Source of the DNA: Desulfobacteraceae bacterium
GTDB lineage: Bacteria; Desulfobacterota; Desulfobacteria; Desulfobacterales; Desulfobacteraceae
Reading direction: 5' to 3'
Assembly: GCA_022712835.1 (NCBI GenBank)
Contig: JAFLJU010000489.1
Coordinates: forward strand, 1-7,974
DNA: 7,974 nucleotides
A program made the translations under genes and the position numbers. Every line of letters starts with the position of its first letter. The first letter of the stretch is position 1. Under the pieces are notes generated by a model that had not been told where the DNA came from, did not search any database, and worked only from the letters and a program-made list of their open reading frames with translations. Below are positions 1 to 5,192 of this stretch, piece after piece.

Positions 1-92
1 ACATGAATCCTGTACCGGAACCTGCCACCATGGCATTGTTGGGTATCGGCCTTCTGGGGTTGGCAGGGATCGCCAGAAGACACACCAGATAA
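1..92 (+). CDS. 3' end of a PEP-CTERM sorting-domain protein (partial)
   Basis: Only the last 29-30 codons are in the window, open to the left edge and ending at TAA 90-92. The visible tail reads NPVPEPATMALLGIGLLGLA, then GIARRHTR and stop. This is the three-part PEP-CTERM signal: a VPEP motif, a hydrophobic helix of about 16 residues, and a short basic end. In known systems such tails direct exported proteins to the exosortase/EpsH machinery, which cleaves near PEP and attaches the protein to the cell surface or the exopolysaccharide matrix. The body of the protein is outside the window, so its own role cannot be stated. The ATG at 3-5 is an internal Met, not a start. A hairpin terminator follows 22 bases after the stop. 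The motif identification is strong; the implication that an exosortase is encoded elsewhere in the genome is inference. Confidence 0.88.
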   Translation, partial: MNPVPEPATMALLGIGLLGLAGIARRHTR

Positions 93-114
93 TCAATCCC
101 CTCTAAACCATACA

Positions 115-144
115 AAAAGGCAATGCCGTAGGGCATTGCCTTTT
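115..144. terminator. bidirectional rho-independent terminator
   Basis: A perfect 13-bp stem pairs 115-127 (AAAAGGCAATGCC) with 132-144 (GGCATTGCCTTTT), with loop GTAG at 128-131. On the plus strand the stem runs into TTTTATCTTTTT; on the minus strand it runs into a T-tract (complement of 114-118). It therefore serves both the PEP-CTERM gene and the convergent hydrolase gene, whose stop codon (143-145) lies at the foot of the stem. Confidence 0.9.
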
Positions 145-1054
145 ATCTTTTTGCCCCATGCTGTTTTGCAATGAACCTTGTCATCTGACCCAGGACCACC
201 GCCATGATTTTTTTGGGTAGAAAATAGCCCGAGGCCGTTTTTGAGATCTGCTCCAGCAGTTCTTCAACCGTTTTTTGTTCGTCCCGGGTGCTGTCATAGA
301 TCTTTTCAATCAATTGCCGCATGGTCCCGGCATCTGCCATGGATTGCTTCATGAACCCTTTGCCTGCCGGCTGTATCAGGGCCCCATAGTGTTCGAAAAG
401 ATGAATAGCCACCTCATATTCGGCCAATTTTTTTAAGCTTTCCTGGTAAAGATCAAAATTGGAGTTGGCCGCAGCAAATACCATATCCCCATAAATGATT
501 CCCCCAGAGTCCGAGGCGGAAAGCACCTTTCCCTCAGGAATATAAATGGCCATGGAGCAGGAGGAGTGACCGGGCACATCAATGACCTCAAAATCAAGAT
601 CTCCGCAAGAAAGAACATCTCCCTGGGAAACGGTCTCATCAACCCCAATGGTTTTGATATCAAGGCTATCCCGAACACGGGCCAACTCATCCTTTTTGGG
701 CAGCATCATAAGGTTGAACCCCACAATGCTGGCCACCACATCCTCCCGTGCGAGGAGTTGTTTTCCCCGGACAGAGGCGGTGATTTTTATCCAGGGCCAC
801 TCCTGTTTTAAAAAAGGGGCAATGCCCACATGATCAAAATGGGAATGATGGAGGACCAGTCGTTTGATCTTTTTAACATCAATATCGGCGGCTTTGATCT
901 GGGCCATCACATCCGGAACAATATAGGTCATGCCGCCCCCGAGGATGGCATATTCATCCCGGCCATCCACCAGGTACACACAAGACTCATTACGCCCCAG
1001 CAGGGTTATCCGGTCACTTACAACTCCTGGTTGTTCAATTCTAATAGTGCTCAT
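143..1054 (-). CDS. metallo-beta-lactamase-fold hydrolase (MBL family)
   Basis: A 303-residue protein of the MBL superfamily, probably a cytoplasmic hydrolase binding two metal ions (Zn or Fe). The signature HxHxDH is seen as H70-S-H72-F-D74-H75 after a hydrophobic strand (RLVLHH). Other metal ligands in order are H163 (VPGHSSCS), D182 (SASDSGG) and H222 (FEHYG). This is the glyoxalase II/RNase Z-like arrangement, and all expected ligands are present. The roughly 80-residue C-terminal region after H222 is helical in character and probably shapes the substrate site. There is no signal peptide and no flavodoxin or rhodanese fusion. The substrate cannot be read from sequence; a thioester or lactone hydrolase is possible. 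The ATG (1052-1054) overlaps the stop of the upstream 119-aa gene as ATGA and has no clear Shine-Dalgarno sequence, so translation is probably coupled. Its stop lies within the shared terminator. Confidence 0.88.
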   Translation of the reverse strand: MSTIRIEQPGVVSDRITLLGRNESCVYLVDGRDEYAILGGGMTYIVPDVMAQIKAADIDVKKIKRLVLHHSHFDHVGIAPFLKQEWPWIKITASVRGKQLLAREDVVASIVGFNLMMLPKKDELARVRDSLDIKTIGVDETVSQGDVLSCGDLDFEVIDVPGHSSCSMAIYIPEGKVLSASDSGGIIYGDMVFAAANSNFDLYQESLKKLAEYEVAIHLFEHYGALIQPAGKGFMKQSMADAGTMRQLIEKIYDSTRDEQKTVEELLEQISKTASGYFLPKKIMAVVLGQMTRFIAKQHGAKR

Positions 1055-1410
1055 ATGGTAAAGGTGTCGGTAATGCTTTTTTCTTCACCGACGGTAAGTT
1101 TTTCTTTTCGGGAAAAATTGGTCGCTCCATTTACAAACAGATCTCTGGCCTGTAGTTCAATGGTCAGTTCAGACGCGGAATTTTCATCAACGCGTTTGCA
1201 ATTCATCGTGATTATATTTTCCCCCTCTTGCAAACAGATCTGTTTTTTCATATCTTCGGGTAACACCGGAGCCGTTGGATTATCTTTTCCAAATAGCTTT
1301 AAAGATTCTGATTTCTGACCACGGGTGCCAATATCAATACCATTAATCTCAATGGTAACATCATACCCGTTTGCAAGGATGGTGAGGATCGCATTTAATT
1401 CTCTATTCAT
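1051..1410 (-). CDS. conserved-looking small protein of unknown function, coupled to MBL hydrolase
   Basis: A 119-residue protein that I do not recognise. It starts at an ATG preceded by GGGAG (5'-AAAGGGAGTTGAT-ATG on the minus strand). Composition suggests an all-beta domain: alternating hydrophobic strands such as YDVTIEING (16-24), NIITMNC (65-71) and LTIELQARDLFVNG (82-95), with no long helix, signal peptide or membrane segment. Two Cys (C59 in KKQICLQ and C71 in MNCKR) are not arranged as a metal site. The 4-base ATGA overlap with the hydrolase gene implies that both are made together, so it may be a partner or accessory subunit of that enzyme. That is inference from position only. A PEGA-like or carbohydrate-binding beta-sandwich was considered, but no motif supports it. 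Confidence 0.75.
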   Translation of the reverse strand: MNRELNAILTILANGYDVTIEINGIDIGTRGQKSESLKLFGKDNPTAPVLPEDMKKQICLQEGENIITMNCKRVDENSASELTIELQARDLFVNGATNFSRKEKLTVGEEKSITDTFTI

Positions 1411-1587
1411 ATCAACTCCCTTTGTTCAATGTGAGGTTATCTTTAAGTTAAGAATCCCAAAAGCCTCTTGGAGTGAATGATTCTTGGTTTTCTATCAAGG
1501 AGTTTTTTGCACAACGGGCAAATTTATTCAAGAAAAATTTCCAAAATTTTCTTTTCATTATAGTGACTATTCTATTGATTATTATAG
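1411..1587 (-). promoter_or_regulatory. 177-bp intergenic leader with an interrupted hairpin (1449-1486)
   Basis: This gap lies between the thioesterase stop and the start of the 119-aa gene. It contains an interrupted inverted repeat: outer arms AAGAATC (1450-1456) and GATTCTT (1479-1485), with an inner pairing between CCAAAA (1457-1462) and TCTTGG (1466-1471) that includes one G-U pair on the minus-strand transcript. There is no U-tract, so it is not a standard terminator. A weaker 7-bp repeat, TGACTAT (1564-1570) and ATAGTCA (1584-1590), overlaps the thioesterase stop. I saw no convincing -35/-10 pair, although the gap is long enough to hold a promoter. Confidence 0.35.
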
Positions 1588-2142
1588 TCAAACTGAAGAA
1601 TCCCCTCGCCCCATCGTCGTTTGTCGGGCAATCATCTCTTTGACTCTTAGATCAAAATTTTGGGTGGGTATCCCACCAATTGAAATTTTACCAAAGAGTT
1701 CCATCAGCTCGTCGGAATGCTGAGCAGGTTTTTTGTTTGCCAGATCAAAATGGGTGAATTTAATCCAAATCACCGATTTTATTCGGTAACGCTTCTTATC
1801 CCACATCACCCCTTCCATCAAAATGGAGCCACCCGTATGGGCAATTAATTTTGTTTCGATGGAAATAGTTTCCCTGAAAAAAACAGGTGAGATATAGGCA
1901 ATTTTCGTGTTTGAAACCACCCAGTTGGTGTGAAACTGTTTTTGTCTTTCATAAATATCAAGGTTATACTCATCGGCCAAATGATCTTCACGAACGTTTA
2001 TGAAATAATCAATATATCTGGCATTATTCAAATGCCCAAATGGATCGCAGTCCTGGAATCGAATGGCAACATCGGTTATTGGCTCTTTGTTTATCGGTTC
2101 TTTATTTATCAGGTCACAGTCTGTCAGTTTACAGTTTGTCAT
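1588..2142 (-). CDS. acyl-CoA thioesterase, 4HBT hotdog family
   Basis: A 184-residue single hotdog-fold protein that probably hydrolyses acyl-CoA thioesters in the cytoplasm. The 4HBT signature is clear near the N-terminus: RFQDCDPFGHLNNARYIDYF (28-47), that is Dx(D)xxGHxNNxxY, with D31 or D33 as the likely catalytic acid and G36-H37-N39-N40 forming the start of the hot-dog helix. WVVSNTKIAYISPVFFRE (74-91) matches the following strands of FadM/YbgC-type enzymes. Length is slightly above the usual 130-160. The excess is an N-terminal extension (residues 1-24) made of short repeats: TNCKL/TDCDL and INKEP/INKEP, with a 15-nt period. The start ATG is supported by AGGAGAGG a few bases upstream. 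It lies 35 bases after the 4Fe-4S protein gene and is probably co-transcribed with it. Substrate chain length cannot be told from sequence. Confidence 0.85.
   Translation of the reverse strand: MTNCKLTDCDLINKEPINKEPITDVAIRFQDCDPFGHLNNARYIDYFINVREDHLADEYNLDIYERQKQFHTNWVVSNTKIAYISPVFFRETISIETKLIAHTGGSILMEGVMWDKKRYRIKSVIWIKFTHFDLANKKPAQHSDELMELFGKISIGGIPTQNFDLRVKEMIARQTTMGRGDSSV
2076..2105. repeat. 15-nt imperfect tandem repeat in the thioesterase N-terminal coding region
   Basis: Unit 2076-2090 and unit 2091-2105 match at 12 of 15 positions and encode (I)NKEP twice. Immediately outside it, 2116-2127 and 2131-2142 also repeat with a 15-nt period (ACAGT-TGTCA), encoding TDCDL and TNCKL. The whole non-conserved N-terminal extension is therefore built from pentapeptide duplications, all in frame. 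Confidence 0.75.
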
Positions 2143-2177
2143 CGGCCTCTCCTGGTTTGTTTTACAATGTGGTGTCG

Positions 2178-3257
2178 TTATTTTTCCGGTATAAGTCCCC
2201 TTTCCCGGGCCATATCCATATAAGTGTCAACAATATGGATAGGAACAGCATATTGTTCCGGTTTTTCTTTTGCCACAAGCGTGATGGCGCCAAATTCGCA
2301 CCTTGAAACACAAAGGCCGCATCCGATACATCTATCCAGGTTGACATCGGCTGATTCGTTTTCCATGGTGATGGCTTCCATGGTGATGGCGTCCATCTGG
2401 CAGATTTCTTCACAATTACCACAAGTTGTGCACGCTTCTATGGTAACCCGGGCATAATAATTTGAACACACAACCTTGGCCGGCGCATCCATTTGGTTGA
2501 GATGTTTGAGTGTAAAGCAACAGCATCCACAGCACATACAAAGCACCCGTGGGTTTTGAGCGTTTGACGGCTGAAGCACAAGACCCGCATCAATGCCCTG
2601 GTTTAAAATTATCAGGGCTTCATCCTGGGTGACAGCTCTTCCAATCTTGTTTTGTTCATAAAAATGGGCACTGGGACCAAACATTAAGCATGTATCCAGG
2701 GGCCTGTCACATCCGTGTCCGACCATATTTTGTTCTTTTCTGCAGATACACGGCACAACCACAATTTTTGATTGTTTTTTTATGATTTGTTCCGCCTCTT
2801 CATAGGGCATGACATTCATTTCGGCCGTGATGCTTTTAGACACCGGAATCACCCTCATTTGCTGGGTTTTTAGTTTTGCCCAGCGTTTAGTCCATATTTG
2901 CGGAATATATTCATTCACATCGCAAATTAGATCTTCATCCAGGGTATTCACATGGTATTCCCATATACCGGTAATAAATTGGGCGGCCATGTAATGATTC
3001 TGTTCTTTGCCGGTCCGGCCGATGAGTCCTTTTTGGGACATGCTGTAAAAAAAAGTTTCAATCTCTGGTGTGTTTTTGCCAAGTCTCTTTGCAATGGCCT
3101 CCACGGGTTCAGGAAACAGGGTAAGGGCCATTGCGGCCTCAGCCTCTTCAGGCGTAAACAGACGTTTTAATATCTTAAGCTCAATCCCTGAATCGGTGGG
3201 AGGGAAACCCGCAGGAAGCATGTCCAGGTGCTTTGCCAGTCTTTCATATACTGCCAT
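2178..3257 (-). CDS. 4Fe-4S dicluster ferredoxin-type protein with N-terminal winged-helix-like region
   Basis: A 359-residue cytoplasmic Fe-S protein. ATG at 3255-3257 is chosen because AAGGAG sits six bases upstream; a longer reading from TTG at 3293 adds 12 residues but runs through this ribosome site. Order from this Met: residues ~25-85 resemble a winged helix (LFTPEEAEAAMAL, then AIAKRLGK and FFYSMSQKGLI); ~165-192 a Cys cluster (PCICR, then C183 and C190); 240-247 a very dense LCMCCGCCCF motif; then two 4Fe-4S ferredoxin motifs, C276-C279-C282-C286 and C310-C313-C316-C320. CxxCxxCxxxC is complete in both, although neither last Cys is followed by the usual Pro (CQ and CE). The middle CxC/CCxCCC segments could bind further clusters or other metals. 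It probably carries electrons or senses redox state; partner unknown. A perfect 15-bp duplication lengthens the linker between the two ferredoxin motifs. It is transcribed divergently from the Fe-S/LuxR gene. Confidence 0.85.
   Translation of the reverse strand: MAVYERLAKHLDMLPAGFPPTDSGIELKILKRLFTPEEAEAAMALTLFPEPVEAIAKRLGKNTPEIETFFYSMSQKGLIGRTGKEQNHYMAAQFITGIWEYHVNTLDEDLICDVNEYIPQIWTKRWAKLKTQQMRVIPVSKSITAEMNVMPYEEAEQIIKKQSKIVVVPCICRKEQNMVGHGCDRPLDTCLMFGPSAHFYEQNKIGRAVTQDEALIILNQGIDAGLVLQPSNAQNPRVLCMCCGCCCFTLKHLNQMDAPAKVVCSNYYARVTIEACTTCGNCEEICQMDAITMEAITMENESADVNLDRCIGCGLCVSRCEFGAITLVAKEKPEQYAVPIHIVDTYMDMARERGLIPEK
2361..2390. repeat. perfect 15-bp tandem duplication inside the ferredoxin domain
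   Basis: TTCCATGGTGATGGC occurs at 2361-2375 and again at 2376-2390 with no mismatch; a partial third copy (TCCAT) begins at 2392. In the minus-strand protein it gives MDAIT-MEAIT-MEN between the two 4Fe-4S motifs. One copy would give close to the common inter-cluster spacing of bacterial 2[4Fe-4S] ferredoxins; the second adds five residues. Full identity suggests a recent event. Confidence 0.9.
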
Positions 3258-3263
3258 ATCTTT

Positions 3264-3269
3264 CTCCTT
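3264..3269 (-). promoter_or_regulatory. ribosome binding site that fixes the start of the 4Fe-4S protein
   Basis: AAGGAG on the minus strand, six bases before ATG 3257. No comparable site precedes the in-frame TTG at 3293, so the shorter product is preferred. Confidence 0.8.
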
Positions 3270-3313
3270 AAATGATTTACAATTTTCACCCAATGAAGTT
3301 TGTTACACATTCT

Positions 3314-3341
3314 TTTATATCCTTCTGAAATTGGTTTTCCA
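3314..3341 (-). promoter_or_regulatory. candidate sigma-70 promoter for the 4Fe-4S protein gene
   Basis: On the minus strand TGGAAA (3341-3336) and TATAAA (3319-3314) are separated by 16 bases: four of six matches to the -35 and five of six to the -10 consensus. It lies about 57 bases before the chosen start, inside the divergent intergenic region shared with the LuxR gene. It is based on consensus resemblance only. Confidence 0.4.
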
Positions 3342-3435
3342 TCACCCATCTGGGGGGTTTTAACGATTTGTCCTTGTATTTTTTGGTTCGAATGAATAAT
3401 GAAGACCTTAGATAACCATAAGATAGAGGCATCCC

Positions 3436-4329
3436 ATGTTTATAAAAAAATATTCTGAATTCCGATGTATCATACCGCCGTTTCGCCAGCCACCACCGGA
3501 TGCCGATGCACCGGGAGCAAAGATCTGGTCAGCGTCATTCCGGTTGGATCAGGATGTGCGCCAATTATTTCCATACATCAATTGTGCATTGGACGAAGCC
3601 GTATATTATGAAAAACCGGAACATGTTCGTTTTCTTTTTGAGGGATACCGCTGTTTTTTGTATCCCGAGGTGGTTGCGGCCCATTTCTTTGAGAGTAAAC
3701 TTGTGGCAAAGGAGTTTATTGTAAGTTTAATGGGTTTTTTGAACGATATTTACAATCAACGAGAAACGATCCGGCCAAATTTTGATCAAATAAAGCAAGT
3801 ACCGATAACCGAGATATTAAAAATCCTCCCCAAAACAAATTGCCAAAAATGCGGGTATTTAACCTGCATGGCCTTTGCCGCTGGGGTTACCCGGGGACGG
3901 GTGATGGCAGACAAATGTCCTTGTCTGATTTCTCCCATCAGCGAAAATGCCGTTTATCCTGTTTTTGATAAAATGGGAAAGGTTGTCAATTCAGTTTCTT
4001 TACGATTCAATACCTCCGGGTTAAAAAAGCAAATTCAGGAACAGCATGAACAAATCCTTTTCTTGGAAGCATCCCTCAGGGCGAATAACCAAAATGAAAA
4101 CCAGGCAGATTCTCCCATGGGTTTGGGGAAAAGTGATTCTGGTCTCACCAACCGGGAAATTGAAGTGCTTGCGCATATTGCCCAGGGGTACACCAACAAT
4201 GAAATATCCGGTATTTTATTTATCAGTCCCCATACCGTTAAGAGCCATATGATCAATATCTTCAATAAATTAAATGTGAATGATAGAACCCAGGCGGCAG
4301 TGTTGGCCACCCAAAAGGGGATTATCTAA
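3436..4329 (+). CDS. LuxR-type transcriptional regulator fused to an Fe-S cluster domain
   Basis: A 297-residue regulator in three parts. Residues ~35-125 form a domain that resembles stand-alone '(Fe-S)-binding proteins' (LFPYINCALDEA, then FLFEGYRCFLYP and FLNDIYNQRE). Residues ~128-165 form the FeS domain known from RnfB and the CODH/ACS gamma subunit: ILPKTNCQKCGYLTCMAFA with C136, C139, C144 and a fourth ligand at C161 (or C163), the usual Cx2Cx4Cx16C layout for a 4Fe-4S cluster. Residues ~195-216 (LKKQIQEQHEQILFLEASL) look like a coiled-coil linker. Residues 237-297 are a complete LuxR/GerE HTH (LTNREIEVLAHIAQGYTNNE, then SPHTVKSHMINIF). There is no receiver or PAS domain, so the Fe-S region is the likely sensor of redox, oxygen/NO or cluster supply. 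GAGG lies seven bases before the ATG. It is divergent from the 4Fe-4S protein gene, its most likely target. Domain calls are strong; the signal is inferred. Confidence 0.9.
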   Translation: MFIKKYSEFRCIIPPFRQPPPDADAPGAKIWSASFRLDQDVRQLFPYINCALDEAVYYEKPEHVRFLFEGYRCFLYPEVVAAHFFESKLVAKEFIVSLMGFLNDIYNQRETIRPNFDQIKQVPITEILKILPKTNCQKCGYLTCMAFAAGVTRGRVMADKCPCLISPISENAVYPVFDKMGKVVNSVSLRFNTSGLKKQIQEQHEQILFLEASLRANNQNENQADSPMGLGKSDSGLTNREIEVLAHIAQGYTNNEISGILFISPHTVKSHMINIFNKLNVNDRTQAAVLATQKGII

Positions 4330-4372
4330 GCGGCACGACACACTCAGGGGCAAATTCCCCAACGGAAAATAG

Positions 4373-4522
4373 TCCCAATACCCAAACCAAAATATTTTTA
4401 TCCTCAGTATAAATGAGTATGTCCACATGGTCCATTTTGTTGAAGATGAAAAAACCATTTTTTTTAAAACCATTATTCCAAGTCGGAAAATGACCAAAAA
4501 ATATCTTGAAGGAGGTAAATAA
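4373..4522 (+). pseudogene. remnant of a toxin gene (3' half), partner of the downstream RHH antitoxin
   Basis: An open frame without a start encodes 49 residues ending at TAA 4520-4522: SQYPNQNIFILSINEYVHMV, then HFVEDEKTIFFKTI and IPSRKMTKKYLEGGK. From memory this matches the C-terminal half of small toxins (about 90 aa, BrnT-like group) typically encoded just before this antitoxin family, whose members carry a YPNQ-IFI...FVE-DE...F-KTI-PSRK-TKKY pattern. An in-frame TAG at 4370 interrupts it. Just upstream, 4355-4369 reads FPNGK, possibly the decayed HPN-K segment, and nothing like the toxin N-terminus is found before the LuxR stop at 4329. The toxin thus appears truncated by a deletion plus a stop codon. 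Its end still supplies the GGAGG site for the antitoxin, two bases away, which fits a former toxin-antitoxin operon. Family assignment rests on recall, not on a search. Confidence 0.68.
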
Positions 4523-4524
4523 TT

Positions 4525-4797
4525 ATGAAACTTTCAAAAGAAGAACAAGCACTTTTAGACTCCGTTGAAAATGGAGAATGGGAAACCATTCCCGATGTTA
4601 AAAAGGAAACTAAACGGTATCAGGCAATAGCAAAGAATAGCCTTAAAAAAGATGAACGGATTAACATTCGTTTGGCTTCAAAAGATTTAATGGGCCTTCA
4701 AAAAAAAGCAATGGAAGAAGGATTGCCATATCAAACATTGATAGCAAGTGTTTTACATAAATATGTGACCGGCAAATTAATACCTGACACTAAATAG
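4525..4797 (+). CDS. ribbon-helix-helix (CopG-type) antitoxin, now probably orphaned
   Basis: A 90-residue protein with a strong GGAGG (4511-4515) nine bases before the ATG. Residues 45-50 (RINIRL) form the DNA-contacting beta strand of a ribbon-helix-helix fold, followed by helix A (SKDLMGLQKKAMEEG, 52-66), the turn GLPYQ and helix B (TLIASVLHKYVTG, 71-83). The acidic/basic N-terminal part (KEEQALLDSVENGEWE, then KKETKRYQAIAKNS) is the usual toxin-binding region of this group. Such antitoxins dimerise, bind their own promoter and neutralise the toxin. Here the preceding toxin gene is a remnant, so the protein may persist only as a DNA-binding repressor or as protection against a related toxin elsewhere. 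It lies 195 bases after the LuxR gene with the remnant between. RHH assignment is strong. Confidence 0.88.
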   Translation: MKLSKEEQALLDSVENGEWETIPDVKKETKRYQAIAKNSLKKDERINIRLASKDLMGLQKKAMEEGLPYQTLIASVLHKYVTGKLIPDTK

Positions 4798-4808
4798 GGG
4801 AGATTATA

Positions 4809-4871
4809 GGGGTCTTTTCCTCCTTATACCGGTCCTTATCCCTTTGAGATGGGATAAATAGCCTTGACCCC
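4809..4871. repeat. nested inverted repeat (REP-like or structured RNA)
   Basis: GGGGTC (4809-4814) pairs with GACCCC (4866-4871), and inside it TTATCCC (4836-4842) pairs with GGGATAA (4851-4857) around an 8-base loop. TCCTTA is repeated at 4821 and 4833. It starts 11 bases after the antitoxin stop. No T-run follows, so it is not a classical terminator. A dispersed REP-type element or an mRNA end structure are both possible. Confidence 0.5.
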
Positions 4872-4902
4872 GAATATATCATTGAATAATGTTAGTTCGG
4901 TC

Positions 4903-4923
4903 TTATATTATTAGTTAATATAA
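4903..4923. promoter_or_regulatory. perfect AT-rich dyad, candidate operator
   Basis: TTATATTA (4903-4910) and TAATATAA (4916-4923) are exact inverted copies around TTAGT. The 21-bp dyad lies 55-75 bases before the first small gene, where a repressor or activator site would be expected. It ends one base into the arm of the next inverted repeat. Confidence 0.5.
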
Positions 4924-4954
4924 CATGACAAGAATAATATAGAAACTGTCATGT
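4923..4954. promoter_or_regulatory. second dyad overlapping a possible -10 region
   Basis: ACATGACA (4923-4930) and TGTCATGT (4947-4954) are perfect 8-base inverted copies, 16 bases apart. The spacer contains AATAATAT (4934-4941), a -10-like sequence; TTAGTT at 4911-4916, 18 bases before TAATAT (4935-4940), is a weak -35 match. The layout suits an operator around a promoter for the small-gene cluster, or a hairpin in its leader. Confidence 0.45.
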
Positions 4955-4968
4955 CAAACAGCATATTC

Positions 4969-4973
4969 GGAGG
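4969..4973 (+). promoter_or_regulatory. ribosome binding site that fixes the start of the 58-aa gene
   Basis: GGAGG ends five bases before ATG 4979. The in-frame GTG at 4973 overlaps this site and cannot be the start it serves. Confidence 0.85.
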
Positions 4974-4978
4974 TGGAC

Positions 4979-5155
4979 ATGAAATCATTTATTAAAAAAA
5001 AAGCTGCCATGTGCAGTACTCTTGGAAAGAAACGGATGACGGATGCCCTCAGATCCTGTGATTACTGCACAACCAGTATTCAAGAACAGAGCGCATGTTA
5101 TAAAGCGGTTGCTAAAGATACCGGTCTTCGCGCTAAGACCTGCATCCTAATGTAA
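4979..5155 (+). CDS. small Cys-containing protein of unknown function (58 aa)
   Basis: I do not recognise this protein. It has five cysteines, C12, C27, C30, C40 and C55; C27-D-Y-C30 makes one CxxC, and together they could form a zinc or Fe-S site or a set of redox thiols. The N-terminus is basic (MKSFIKKKAAMCSTLGKKR), but no hydrophobic helix follows, so it is probably cytoplasmic. Real coding is supported by the GGAGG site and by its place at the head of a run of four same-strand small genes with good ribosome sites. The gap to the next gene is 37 bases. Two inverted repeats just upstream suggest that the run is regulated from here. Function unknown; a metal- or sulfur-binding role is only suggested by the cysteines. 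Confidence 0.7.
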   Translation: MKSFIKKKAAMCSTLGKKRMTDALRSCDYCTTSIQEQSACYKAVAKDTGLRAKTCILM

Positions 5156-5192
5156 TTGTGACTATATTCGTTAATACATAAAGGAGAATGTC

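Noticed and set aside
830..1318. 162-codon open frame on the plus strand
   Set aside because: It lies antisense across the start of the MBL hydrolase and the 119-aa gene, has no ribosome site and no recognisable motif; the minus-strand genes have family motifs and coupling.
3258..3293. Longer N-terminus for the 4Fe-4S protein, starting at TTG 3293
   Set aside because: It would read through the AAGGAG site that stands six bases before ATG 3257, and the extra 12 residues show nothing family-like.
3341..3357. Possible hairpin around CCCATCTGGGG in the divergent region
   Set aside because: Only three or four pairs with a two- or three-base loop can form and no T-run follows, so neither a terminator nor an operator can be supported.
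3361..3435. Promoter for the LuxR gene (TTGTAT with AATAAT near 3397)
   Set aside because: The spacing is only 15 bases and no alternative -35/-10 pair at 16-18 bases gives a good match, so no promoter is annotated here.
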